From Ophiocordyceps camponoti-saundersi (nom. inval.) (Eukaryota > Ascomycota > Sordariomycetes > Hypocreales > Ophiocordycipitaceae), in assembly GCA_003339415.1 (NCBI GenBank), contig PDHQ01000021.1, positions 1 to 64,000 of the forward strand: DNA of 64,000 bases, read 5' to 3'. Below are positions 11,032 to 23,988 of this stretch, one piece after another. The notes beneath the pieces are model-generated. The model was not told the DNA's origin and searched no databases. It worked only from the letters and a program-made list of their open reading frames with translations. A program made the position numbers and the translations under genes. Position 1 is the stretch's first letter. Each line of letters starts with the position of its first letter.

Positions 11032-14000
11032 TTATTATATATCTTATTATAAAAATAATAAAGATTATTATAAAAAGGATTAATTTTAAGTATAAAAGAA
11101 AAGAAATAATATAAAAATAATAAAAAAAATTAAAAGATAAAAAGAAATAATTATAAGGGGAATAAAAATTAATATATAGGAAGATATAATAAAGATAAGT
11201 AATATAAAGGGGAATAAAAGAGGATAAATAAGAGAGAGAGGAAATAAAAGAAGAAAGGTAAGAAAATAAAAAAAAATCTAATATAAATAATAACGTGTTA
11301 AGTTTATTATTTCTTAAAAATATTATATATTTATTACTAAGTAACTTATTTACTTTATTCTAATAGCTAGTATTTTTTAAAAATATTTATATATTTTTTC
11401 CTAGTAATTTCTAGCTTAGCTTTTAACTTATTTTTTTCTTTTTTAAATTCTTTAATTATCTCCTTTTATTAAAAGTTCTTTTTAACTACTTATTAATTAT
11501 TATTATTTAGGTATCTTTTCTAATATATAAGGTATTTTATTTAGGTAGCGCCTTGCCCTCTCTTAACTTTTCTCTTATTAAAAATTTATTTAATCTTATA
11601 ATTATTAATATTAAGCTTAGAGCTAGGTTATTTTTTTAAAATATTAGCTAGTTAAAGTTATATAATTAATATAATAAAATAAATATTTTTAAAGTTATTA
11701 AAATTTAATTAATAAGCTAAATATCTAATTTTTTTAATTATATAAAAAAGCTTAGTTTACTATTTTAAAAGCTTTACTATTTATCTATTAGGAATAAAAT
11801 ATCTTTTTCTAAATTTTAGCTAAACTTAATTATTAAGCTTAAACTTAAGCTTCTAATATTTTTTATTATATTATCTTTTTATTATAGCTTAAGTATAAGT
11901 AATTAAAATAACTATTTTATTTTTTAATATTTCTTTAAATTTAAAGGAAGCTTAATTACTTAAATAATAAAAATTATTATTTATTTAAAATTTAATAAGT
12001 AACTTACTAAGCATAATTTTAATAATTAAGGAGAAGGAGTTATTAAGTAAAAACTAAAAAGCTAATAAGGCGCTAATTTATTATTTTATTAGGAAATTAA
12101 TAGTAAAAAATCTAAAAGTAATTTTAATAATTTAGTTTTATTTTTTAAATAAACTATTAGTTTATAAATAATATATAGTTAATATTAAAAGTTTAGTATT
12201 AAAAGTAAGTTATAAGGTTTTTTAAAACTTAAATATAAATTTTAAATTTTAATTAAAGATAATTTATTTTAAAAGTTTTTAGTTATAATAAATAAGCTTA
12301 TTATATAGCCGCTAAGCTTATTTTTTAGCAGTAAAGTAATTATATTTAAAAGTTAAAATATATATTTTTAAGAACTTATTAGTAATAGTAAGAAGGATAT
12401 TATAAAACTTTCTTTTAAGTTTAAATTAAAGTAAATTTTCCGAAAAAACTAAAAAAAATTTAATAATAAAATTTATTATAATTATATAAAAGAGAATTAC
12501 TAAAAAATAAATAAAAACTATTTCCCTAAAAAGAGCTTATTTATTAATTTAATTTTATTTATAAATATTATATTTATTTATAAAATTATTAATTTTCTTT
12601 TTTAATTAAGAAATAATAAAATTAAAAGAGAGTTTAGCTTATATATATTTTTAACTAATATAAAATTTATAAAAATAATACTTAAAAATAATTTCTTTAG
12701 CGTAATTTTTAAGAATATAAAGTTATTATTAATTATTAATATTTTTAAAATATAATAAGCTATTTACTTAAATAAAAGTAAGTTTTTTTAAAAGTTTTTA
12801 TTTTTAAGTTATTTTAAGTTTCAAGTTTTTATTTTTAAGTTATTTTAAGATTTTAAATTATTATATATTAAAAAGATATTTTTTAGAAATCTTATATTAA
12901 AAAGCGTTATTAAAAATAGTTTTTAAGGAAATAAATATATATTTATAGTTAATATAACCTTTTTAAATATTTTTAAATTCTCTTTATTTTTTTTAAGGCT
13001 ACTTTTAAAAAAAGGCGTAAAAAAAGTTTATAAAAATATTAAAAATATTAAAAATATATTAAATTTTAAAAAAATATTAATCTAAAAATTAAGAAATAAA
13101 AGTAAAGTAATTATTACTTCTTATACTAATAATAAAAAAAAGGTTTACTTTATAATTATTAAAATTATAATATAATTTATAAAAACTATAATTTTTAATT
13201 TTTAAGTTTTAATTAAATAAGTTTAAAGTTTATAATAAGCTTAAATTAAATAGGAAATCTTAAGTTTAGTTAGCTAATATTTAATTTTAGCTAATTTAAG
13301 TATATAATTAAAATAGTAAATAAGTTTAATAAATTATTAAAATAAAGCTAAAAATAATTTCTAAGATTCCTTATTATTAATATAAAAAAGATAAGCTATA
13401 AAACTATTCTCCTAAAAAGTATTAATTTATAAAAAAAGTTAATAATTAAGAAAAAACTAACTAAGAGTAGCGTTATTATAAAAGGTATTAATAATATTAT
13501 TAAAATAGTTAGTTTCTTCCTTTATTAACATAATTTTAAACTAAAAGGTAAAAATATTTTTTTTTAATTTAATAATAAGTACTTTATTTTCCTATCTTTT
13601 TTAAAATATTACTATTTTATATTTCTAAAAAAAGTTAATTTATTATATAAAATAAAGAATAAAATATTTTATTTATCTAACTAATCTAATTTATTACTTA
13701 AGATATTATAAAATATTAAGGAAATTAATATCTTATAAAGCTTTTACTTAAGATTAAGTATTTATTAGTATAAATTTATTAATATAATATTTTAATATTT
13801 TTATAAATAACTTAATAAGTAATAAAAAAATAATTTAAAAGTAAAAAGGGAAAAATTTATTCTAATAAAAAGATTAAATATTATAGTTAAATATTTAATA
13901 TAATCTTTAAGGGTATTAAAGAAGATTATTATATTATTAATATATTTAATAATATATATTTTATATAGTTAGAGAATATAATAAATAAATCTTTATATAT

Positions 14001-14901
14001 AAGTAAGAGAATTTTTATACTTTATAAAAGTAATTATAGCTTTTTTTAATTTATAATAAGAAATAATTATAAATTATTTTTAATAATTTAAATAAATAAA
14101 AAACTAATAAAAAAAGCTTTAAATATTAATAATAAAAATAACTTTTTTACTTATTAATTCAAATTATATTTTAAAAAAAAAGTATTAGATATATATTAAA
14201 AATAGCTACGCTATTTAAAGCTTATAAGTTATTTATAATATAAAGTTTACTTTTTCTTTAAATAATAAAATATAAGCTAGTAAAAAGTAAAGCTTTAAGC
14301 GCTTATTTTATTTTATTTTATAAATATATATTATTATATTTTTTATTAAAGAAATTTTAATTAAGTTTATTTAATAAGTAAGGATATAAACTAAGTTTTT
14401 TCTTATATTAATTATTAATAAAAGGGACTTTTAAATAATATTTTAAAGGTAAATTAATTAGTTTAGTATCTTTTTATAATTTTAGAAAGGAATTATATAG
14501 CTATTTTACCTTTTTAAATAATTAAAGATTTAAAGTATAAATTCGAATACCGCACTCTCCTTTAATTTCTAAAATATTATATATTTTAAAAATACCTAAT
14601 TAGTATAGTTAGCTTAGATTTAAAATATTAATAAAAAGTAAGTTAATATTAATTTTATTAAATAATATTATTTAGTTTAAAAAAAAGTTTAATATAGAAT
14701 ACTTATTAGAGTTATTTAAGGAGTCCTTTTTTATAATTTATTAAAAGATAATAAAAGAAAATTAATTATTAAGATTTAATATTATACTAACTTTTTCTTT
14801 TTATTTAAAAAAAATTAGCTTATTACTTAAGTTAAAAATAGTTAAATAAAAATAATTATAAATAATTAAACTAAAAAAAAAATAAAAGTTAGGAAAGAAA
14901 A
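11032..14901. other. AT-saturated relic DNA between A and B, no gene seen
   Basis: Nearly 3.9 kb with no interpretable reading frame. Some minus-strand stretches look like mutated coding DNA, but no conserved motif could be placed. It separates the inverted copies A and B, so it would form the loop of a hairpin transcript. Confidence 0.5.
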
Positions 14902-14906
14902 TAAAG

Positions 14907-15116
14907 TATAATAATATTACTAAAGTAATTATAGAAGTAAGCTAAAGTAAAGTTATAATTAAAGTTATTAAAAAAAGGAAAGAAAAAGGAGAGAAGCCCC
15001 CCTCCTAAGCTAGCTATATACCTTATACGATAACTAAGCGCTATTAGGAAAACTTAAATATATCCGCTATAATCCCCCTTATCTAGCTATAATTAATTAT
15101 AAACTAATTTTTTATA
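14907..15116 (-). repeat. LTR of element B (3' LTR in element orientation)
   Basis: A 210-bp copy of the A/B LTR on the minus strand. The adjacent polypurine tract, read on the minus strand, ends GGAGGGGGCTA just beyond 15116. Confidence 0.87.
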
Positions 15117-15360
15117 TAGCCCCCTCCTTAAGCTAGCTAAGGAGGTAAAAGTATAAAATAGAAAAGTTATATACTATTATACTAATAAGATATTTTATAT
15201 AGTTTTTAGCTAATAGCTTAATAGCTTTTATAAAAATAAAGATAAGAGGGCAGAAAAGCTTCTTTATAGCTTAAGAAATTAAACTTTAATTCTTATAAGG
15301 AAGATTCTAATAAGCTTAAAATTATAATACCGCTTAAAGTAAAAATTAATAAACTTATAT

Positions 15361-17233
15361 TAAATTATAACTTTTATATATTTTACAGATCCCGCGCTTA
15401 TAGTAACGCGGATATAGACTTCTTATTCTTATATTATAAGCGGACTCCGCTTTTTCTATTACCTTATAGCGATAGCCTTAAGCCGCGCCCGGAGCGGCTC
15501 CGAGGGGGAGGGTAACGCTATATAGGTTAATCGCGACCGCGAAAATTTTTTACCTAAAATATAGTTTTACTTTAAATTATAGTAAACTTAGATTTAAGGG
15601 TTTACTATACCTCTTACCTTATTAGAAGCTAAGGCGAGTATTAGTAAGATTATTTTAAGGGATACCTTAGTCTCCGTATAAGTAATTATTAAATAAGTAG
15701 CGGAGTCTAAAAGGGTTCGGGGAGGCGCCCCCCCTACTCCGATTTTATTAATTAATAGTATTTCCTTAGCTATTACGGCCGCGGTTTTCTCTTTTTTCTA
15801 TAGCTTTAGGGGAAGTAGAACTTTTCTAATATAAACTATAATTATAGCTAAGGCGCTAGAGAAAATTATTAAAAAATAAGTTCCTAAGTAATATAAATAT
15901 TAGCTTATAATTTACTTTAACTTTATCGCTATTTTATTCTAAATCTAAGGCCTTAAGGTAATTATAATAAATATTAATTATAAACTTTATAAGTAAGGCT
16001 AAGCTTTTATAATAAGGAAATTACTTAGTAGTAATATTATAATAATATTCTAAAATATTATTTATAAGCTTTAGTTTAATTTAAAATAGCTTTATATTAT
16101 TTTCGGAGAAAAAGTATACTTAACTAGCGGAGGTTATACTCTTATCGTAAAGGGGGTGCTAGCGTAAGCCTTATAATAAGGCGGTAAAGAAGCTTTTTAG
16201 AAAAAGATTAAATTATCGAATAAGGTTTTAATAATATAACTATATATAAAAAGATACTATTTAGAAACTTAGCGAAATTCCCTTATAATTATTATTAATA
16301 GCGTAATAAATATAAATTAAATTTATAATAAGGGTATAATAATATAAGCGGAGATTTTTAACGCGGAACCTTATAAGCTAAAAGTTTAACCCTAATAGTA
16401 TTTTAAATATTACTAGCTTAGATATATCGCTAAATATTATATAATAAAGCTATAATATAGCCGGTACTTCGCTTTTCTATATATAGAGGGCGAGTTAGCT
16501 TACCTTATAGCGTACGGAAAAAGACTATACTATTACCTTTTTTATCGGGAGACTTACCCTAAGTAAAGTTAACTTTACCTTAAAATAAGAGCGGCGTAGG
16601 ACTAGGCGAAGGATATTTATATTTCCTAACCCCGGAAATTTATAAATCGGAACTTTATATATACCGCCTCTCCTCCCCCCTTAGCGCTAACCGGAGTTTA
16701 ATAATAGCTAGGGCGGAAACGCTAGAGAGTAAATATAGTAGCTCCGCCTCTAACCCCCTTTCTAAACTTATTTATAGCTCCGCTATAATAATTAAGCCGC
16801 CTTTTAAGATTAGCTATTATAAGGTTTATTATAAGCTAGTAAAACTTTTATATATTCCTTAATTATATTAATAAAGCCTCGATCGAATAGATTATTTAGG
16901 ATATTATAATTAAGCGCGGAGATTTAGTTTATAGTAATAACGACGCCTAGGAAGATAAGTAGCCGTACGGACTCTATACTAGACCCGAATTACGCGTACT
17001 CTTATTACCGCGGACTCCGCTCCGGAGGATATATTAGCTTCCTAATTACTTATTATTACTAGACTTATCTAAGGTATAGAGTGCTAAGTACGGACCTAGT
17101 CTAGCCTTAAACTAAGGTAACGCTTAAAGGGGGGGTTTTACTCTAAGTTCTCTAGTTTTTCCTACTCTTAGAATATATATAGGATAATTCTAAGCTATAT
17201 TAAGTATATTAGCGTATAAATATTATTATTATT
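15361..17233 (+). mobile_element. Insertion D, non-LTR-like element inside B
   Basis: B is interrupted here. The 16 bases ATTAATAAACTTATAT occur on both sides (15345-15360 and 17234-17249), and only one copy is present at the matching place in A. A target duplication of this length, together with an (ATT)n tract at 17221-17233 directly before the second copy, is the mark of target-primed insertion by a LINE-like element in plus orientation. D is clearly richer in G+C than B, so it is younger or less heavily mutated. A plus-strand frame near 16400-16800 is broken mainly by RIP-type stops and may come from an ORF1/Gag-like protein; this part is weak. No RT was found, so D is 5'-truncated or non-autonomous. 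Confidence 0.75.
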
Positions 17234-18263
17234 ATTAATAAACTTATATATTAGTAGTAAAAACTTACTTATATAGCTAATATATAAGATTAAATAATAT
17301 TATATTTATTATAGGAAGCTTAGAAAATACTTTAATTATAATAAGTAATAAAGCTAGCTATATACTTATCGCTATATATTATTAATATTAGTTTATAAGC
17401 TAAGGTATAATATAATTATAATATATACTTACTAATAAATTTACGCGCTTAAGCTATATATAAACTATTTTTATATAAAGTAATATAATAAAGCTAAAAA
17501 TTACCTAAGCTATAATATTTAATATATACTTATCTCTTCTTACTTATTATCCCCCTAATTAAAATACTTTAAATTTACTTTTAACTACCCCGCTCCGCTT
17601 ATAAAAAGCTTTAACTTTAATATTCTTATTTACTTATAAAGCTTTAGATAATTATACTTAAAATAACTAATTAAATTATACTAATAATAATATTAGCGCT
17701 TAGTAATATTAAAATAAAATTATATAAATAAAATATCTATTAAGTTAGTAAAAAGGGGGGGCGGTAAATTAATTAGCGCGTTAGGAATATTTTTAAAATT
17801 AAATACTTTATTAAAGCCCCGGAGAAAGCTAATAAAGGCTATATATATTATAAGCTAGTTTTTATAATTTAAGCGCTTTTATAGCTCCTTATATAGCTTA
17901 AATAAAAGTAAAATAATCTTAGTATAGTTAAACTAATATAATAATTTAACTTTAAAAAAAGTATATTCTTACCTTATAATATATTTTTTAAAAAGCTTTA
18001 ATAGCCCCTAATATATCTTAATTAAGAAAAAACTTACTTAACGCTTCTTATAACTTTTTTTAAAAAGCTTAAAAATATACGCTAAAAAGGCTTTAAGCTA
18101 ATAAGAAAAATTTATAGTTATAGTAATATATAAAAAAAATATTTATTAAAAAGTGCTAAGATAAGAAAAAATATAATAAAACTAAAACTTAAGCTTCTTA
18201 ATTATAGCTTTATTAATTATAAATTTAGTATATATAGTAGCTAACTAAAAGTTTAAGCTAAAA

Positions 18264-18564
18264 TATTAAATATTATCTTTTTATACTTTTTTATATTTAT
18301 TATATAATATATATATAAAGGATAATATAAATATAGGGAAGCTTTTAATAAAATATATATTATTATTTAAGTTATACTTCGTATAACTTAAGAGGTAAGA
18401 GGTAGCTTAGATAAGAAAAAAAAAGGTATAGAAGTAAAGTATTATCTAGCTATATAGCTACTCTTTTTTATATAATAAAGGAAAGGTATTTATCTTTAAT
18501 TATACTTAATTTAAGTTACTTTTACTTTCTCTTACTTATATATATATATAAAAACTACTTAATA
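18264..18564 (+). repeat. Left LTR of element C
   Basis: A 301-bp repeat matching 21497-21798. It contains a TATATAATATATATATA(A/G)AGGAT segment and CTTACTTATATATA near its end. It is more A+T-rich than the right copy, for example GAAGCTTTTAATAAAATA against GAAGCCTCTAACGAAATA. Confidence 0.9.
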
Positions 18565-21130
18565 CTAATTAGTAATTATACTAGTTATTATTAGTTAATT
18601 ATAAATTAGCTAAAGTAATAAGATAAGTATTATATAATATTAAAAAGCTCTTATACTCGCTATTAACTAATACTTATACTTTTACCTTACTTCTTAATAT
18701 TAGTTTTTACTAAAAAGCTATTTTAACTTAATACTACTATTAAAACTAAAAAATTAAGGTAATATACGATATTTACTAATAATAAAGTTTTTACCGAAAA
18801 GCTATATTTAACCTAGTACTTTTTACTAGTTATATAATACTACTTTTAATAGCGTTTTAAGAATATAATAATAATAATATAGCTTTTATAACCTTAGAAG
18901 TTAAATAAAAAGTAGTAAATATATTAACTATAATAATAGTAATAAACGAGACTTTAGCTTCGTATAATAAAATAATAAAAGGAAGTAAAATTAACTTTTA
19001 TATTTAAACTTAAAATATAAACTTAGTTTATTAAGATATATAACCTAACTTTATATAACCTCCTAATAAAGTTAAATTAATAATATTTATTACTTAGTAA
19101 ATATATAATATTATTTACTTTAACTTTTATAAAAATAACTTTCTTTATATAATTTAATTAAAACTTTAAAAATAAACTTATTACTAGCTAAAATATATTT
19201 ACTATATATTCTTAAAAAAACTAATTTAAATTATAATTATATAATATATCCTATTTATTAAAAATAGTATATTAATTAAACGCTTTATATAACTTTTTAA
19301 AACTAAATTAAAAAATATTTTACCCCTTAACTTATAAAAAGCCCCTTTTATATAATTAAACTACCCCCTCTTTTCTAAACTAACTTTTTTAGATTATATA
19401 ATATAAGCTTTATACTTAATATAGCCCCCTAAGTTAAGATATATCTTAATATAGCTATTATAAAATATCTTAGCTAAACCCTTACTTTATATAACTTATA
19501 TATAGGAGTTAACTACTTTATATAACTTAAATATATAGCTATTTTTAATAACCTTAACTTAGACCCTTTTAGAATTAATAAATTAAGCCTTAATAAGTAT
19601 TATATAAGTTTATATATTATTATTAATATAAAAAGTAATAAATAAACTAATCTCCCTAAATAAAGTTACCGCCTTTTTTAAAAGTTAGCGAAAAAATTAA
19701 AACTATATAAAGCGGCTATATAATATATTAATCGATAAGGCTAGGATTTTTATTAGCTATTACTTTTATATTAATATAATAAAAGATTAATTTTACGCTA
19801 TTTTTTTAAATATCTTTTTAGATAAAGCTTAAGATTATTATTTATACTTTATTAAATTAGATAAATAATAAGATAAAATTTATACTTTTTTAAATATATA
19901 TTTTAATACTTATATAAACTATTTATTATATTAAATAAATTAAACTACTTTTTTTTTAATATTATATAATAAAAAAACCTTAATAAAACTATAATAAATT
20001 TACTTAATACTTTTTTTAATAAACTTTAACTTATTTAATAAGCTTTTAAACTTAATTATTAAGGAGAAAAGTAATTTTTTATTATTATTATATAAGCTTA
20101 TCGTAGCGTTTTAAAACTTAAATTAGCTATAATATTCTAAAATATATTATATAAAATATTTATTAATTACTTTTATTCCTCCCTTACTATTATTATAGAT
20201 AAAACTACTAATTAATTTTTTATTAAATAACGCTACCTTAATTATAATAAATATTATATAAACTTTAAATAATTTTCTTTTACTCCTTACTAATAATAAT
20301 CGCTTTTTATATAATATTTTTCCTTATAGTAATACTAGTTTTAACCTTATAAAATATAAAAATATTTTATATATAAAAAAAAAATATTAGTTTACGAACT
20401 ATAAGTTAGATAATATTTAATATATATATAAGTAATACTTTACTAATTATAAAGAAACTAGCTAAAACCCCCTTATAAAAGAAAAATTTAGCGTATTCCT
20501 TTTATTATATAAAGGTTTTAATAAATAAGATTTCTAGTTTTTATAATTATATAATAAAAACTCTAATATTAAAAAAGAAATTATTAGCGGCGAAAACGCG
20601 GTTTTATTTTTTATTATAGCAGCTTATATATATTACCTTACTAGCGATAATATTTACTAACTAAAAGCCTTAGTAGTTTTTATAAAATAATTCCTCCTTT
20701 TTAATATATATTATATAATATACTAAGGCGAGCTTTAAAATATAGAAGCTATATAAATCTTAATTATAAGTAAACTATAAGTAAAAGCTTATATTTAAGA
20801 ATACCTTTATATAACTATTAACTAAACCTTAACTAAAAATATAATCTATTTTAGCTTCTTAGAACTTACTAAGCTAATCGGAACTATTATTATATAAAAC
20901 CCCCTTAGCAAAGTCTTTTATTATATTTTTAATATTTTTACCTTATTCCTTTTCTATTTTAAAAATACTAACCGCCTTTATACTTTTTATAATAATATAA
21001 GGGATATTATTATATAATACGATAATATAATAGTTCCTATTATTAAGAAATAAGGATATTTATTTTTTAATATCTTAAAGTAAGAATTTATATTATATTA
21101 TATAGAATAAGAGTTATAATAGCTTTACTA

Positions 21131-21435
21131 ATATTTTAGCTACTTTTATATATTATAACTTTATAACTTATTAAAAAAGGCTAGTTTTTCGAATATAACC
21201 CTTATAGCCTTTAAGTTAATCTAACGTTTATATTATTAATATTAGTTATATAACTTAAAACCTTAGCAATTTAAATTCTCTTTTAAAAATAACTGCGACT
21301 TTAACTACTTACTAGTTATTAATATTTTTTACCTTAATAGTAAGCTAGTCTTATACGCTATCGATAAAGCTACACTTGTTTAATATCGTATAACTATTTT
21401 TCTTTAGAAAACGTCTACCTTTTAAAAAGATAAAG
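21131..21435 (+). pseudogene. Integrase fragment (H2C2 finger and core start) of element C
   Basis: A single plus-strand frame with RIP-type stops gives a decayed H2C2-type zinc-binding segment followed by FNYLLVINIFYL near 21302-21337 and LVLYAIDKAT near 21350-21380. These match the start of the retroviral-type integrase core of fungal LTR elements, with the first catalytic Asp replaced by Asn (VIN for VID). The rest of the core (second Asp and Glu) and any downstream RT are missing before the right LTR starts at 21497. Confidence 0.75.
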
Positions 21436-21496
21436 TTTTTTCTTTATACGATACTTTTTTATTTAGTATATCTTTTTATAAAAAGAAAAAGTTAAG

Positions 21497-21798
21497 TATT
21501 AGATATTATCTCTCTATACCCCTTTATATTTACTATATAATATATATATAGAGGATAGTATAAATATAGGGAAGCCTCTAACGAAATATATATTACTACC
21601 TAAGTTATACCTTATATAACTTAAAAGGTAGGAGGTAGCTTAGATAAGAAGAAAGAGGGTATAGAAGTAAAATATTATTTAGCTATATAGCCGCTCTTCC
21701 TTATATAATAAAGGAAGGGTATTTATTTTTAATTATACTTAATTTAAGTTACTTTTACTTTCTCTTACTTATATATACGTATAAAAACTACTTAATAT
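21497..21798 (+). repeat. Right LTR of element C
   Basis: A 302-bp copy, ending one base before the TAAAA duplication. It retains more G+C than the left LTR. Confidence 0.9.
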
Positions 21799-21900
21799 AA
21801 AATAAGCTAAGAATAGCTTTAATATAAGTAGAATTTAATAGCGTTTTATACTAAGATTTTACTTTTATATTTAGTTAGCAGTAAGAGGAGCTTTAATTAA

Positions 21901-22110
21901 TATAATAATATTATTAAAATAATTATAGAAGTAAGCTAAAGTAAAGTTATAATTAAAGCTATTAAAAAGAGGAAAAAGAAAAGAGAGAAGCCCCCTTCTT
22001 AAGCTAGCTATATACCTTACGCGATAATTAAGCGTTATTAGGAAAACCTAAATATATCCGCTATAATCCCCCCTATCTAACTACGATTAATTATAAACTA
22101 ATCCCTTATA
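21901..22110 (-). repeat. LTR of element B (5' LTR in element orientation)
   Basis: A 210-bp copy of the A/B LTR on the minus strand, ending exactly at the TAAAG target duplication (22111-22115). Confidence 0.87.
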
Positions 22111-22115
22111 TAAAG

Positions 22116-23797
22116 TTATAATTCTTAGAAGGATTTTTAATTAATATTAAAATTATACTTATTAAAAGAGAAAAAATTATTATTACTAAAATAGCTATTA
22201 TATATTTATAAATAGCTAGTTTTTTATAAGTAAGATAATATTTAATATATATTCTTTTATAAAGTTAAATTTAAAGCTTTTATTAAAAGTTAAAAATATT
22301 AATTTTATAAAAAATTAAAAATCCTTATCTTAATAAAACTCTAATAAGAAAATACTTAATAACTTAAGTACTAGCTTTAAACTTATTAAAGTAAAACTTA
22401 CTATTAATTTTATTAATAAAATATAAAGTAAAAATAGCTTAACTATAAGTTAAGGCTAATTTAATATTATTTAAGCTTGAAATTATTATTAGATTATAAT
22501 TAATATTATTAAACTTATTAAGTAAGTTTTTTTTAATAAGGGATTTATTTACTTTAATATTAATATATATTTCTATAATATTAAAAAGTTTATTTTTATT
22601 AAATATAGAAATTTTTATATAAGAGAAATAGGAAACTTATTTTAAAAGGAAATTAGTTATTTATAAAGTAGCTTTAATAATAAAAAAGTTTTTAAAAAAA
22701 AGGTTTTTAAAAATATCGAAAAGTTCTATTTTATATTTTTTAAAATCTGAAATAAAATAATATAAGTTATTAGCTAGTTATTTATTTTTAGATATTTTAA
22801 AAAAGTTATCTTTACTTTTTAAAAGCTATTTTATAATATTAAGAATAATATTATATATTTTTAAAAAAATAGTAAAAACTTTATTTATATTAAGGTTTTA
22901 ATTTATAAGTTTATAAGTAAAGTTAATAAGAATAAAATTACTTTTTAAGCTTTTTTTATTTTTTTTAGGAAAAGGCTATTTTATTTTTATTTTAAACTTA
23001 ATATTTTTATTAAAAGGTTTCTAAATATTATTTATTAGTTTTTTAAAAAAGTTATTTAGTTTATATTCTAATTAGTAGTTTAGATTTTATAAGAATTTCT
23101 TCTTAAAACTATTTACTTTATATTTTTATTAAGGTAACTTACTTAAAGCTATATATTAAGTAGCGTTATTTTAAAGAATACTTTAAGTTTTTTTAATTAG
23201 CTTAGTTTAAAAATTTAAAATAAGTTATTTATATTTATATACTTAGTTATTTAAGGTATCTTTACTAATTAGCTATTAGAAAATTTCTTAAAAAAAGATA
23301 TTAAGTTAGGAAAAGATAATTATTAGTATAAATTATTTAAGATAAAAAGCTACTTAAGCTATTTTTTTTATTTTTAATACTTATAATTTAAAATTCTTTT
23401 TAGTAAATATATCTTAAAATATAAAGCTTTATTTTTATATAGTAAAAGCGGTAATATTAAGTTAAATAGTAAACTTTTTTTATAAAGCTTTTACTTATTT
23501 TTTAATTTTAAAATTAGGAAAAGTAAGTTTTAGTTTAATTTATAAATTTAAATTTTTAAAATATTATTTTATAATATAACTTTTAAAAAAAAATAAGTTA
23601 TATAAGTTTATTTATATAATCCTTACTTTAAGCTATAACTTATTTTAAAGCGTTTATAAATTAGTTAATATTTTAGTAAATAATAATTTAATTAGTTTCC
23701 TTAATCTAATTAAAAGTAATATTAAAAGTACTAGCTAGTTTAAATTATTTAATATTTTTAGCTTATAATTAAACTTATTATTTAAATAATTTTTATA
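22116..23797. other. AT-saturated relic DNA, no gene seen
   Basis: Lies between elements B and E and continues after E at 30286. No domain, terminal repeat or tandem array was recognised. Confidence 0.5.
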
Positions 23798-23802
23798 AGT
23801 TT

Positions 23803-23988
23803 TATAAGGGTTTAGCCTCTAAGCTATCTATAAGGAGGTAACTTTATTATTTAGAATAACTATAAAGAATTATAGAAAAGGGGTTATAACGCCTAATAGG
23901 GGTAGGCGATCCGCGCGCGCGCCGCGCGCGGAAATAACTAATTACCTTACGTAACTTAGCTATTCAAGTATAGCCCGAATCCCTTATA
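23803..23988 (-). repeat. 3' LTR of element E
   Basis: A 186-bp LTR with a striking run of alternating C and G at about 23909-23930 (CCGCGCGCGCGCCGCGCGCG). On the minus strand it begins TATAAGGGATTCGGGC. Confidence 0.9.

Larger units (their letters stand above)
18264..21798 (+). mobile_element. Element C, LTR retrotransposon inside B
   Basis: Direct repeats at 18264-18564 (301 bp) and 21497-21798 (302 bp) start TATTA(A/G)ATATTATC and end ACTTAATA. The flanks are identical 5-bp duplications TAAAA (18259-18263 and 21799-21803). The empty site is visible in element A on the opposite strand. The 2.9-kb interior carries only an integrase piece next to the right LTR, so C is a deletion derivative of a pol-bearing element. 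Plus orientation is inferred from the integrase frame. Confidence 0.9.
14907..22110 (-). mobile_element. Element B, inverted copy of A split by C and D
   Basis: Terminal repeats at 14907-15116 and 21901-22110 are 210 bp each and reverse-complementary to the A LTRs. The flanks are a perfect 5-bp duplication, TAAAG at 14902-14906 and 22111-22115. The span is 7204 bp. Subtracting insertion C with its 5-bp duplication (3540 bp) and insertion D with its 16-bp duplication (1889 bp) leaves exactly 1775 bp, the size of A. The interior aligns with A in inverse order, for example 15117-15360 with about 10560-10816 and 17250-18263 with about 9540-10560. Confidence 0.9.

Noticed and set aside
9252..22110. 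One giant DNA transposon with 1.8-kb terminal inverted repeats
   Set aside because: Each arm has its own direct 210-bp terminal repeats and its own 5-bp target duplication, so these are two separate LTR elements in opposite orientation.
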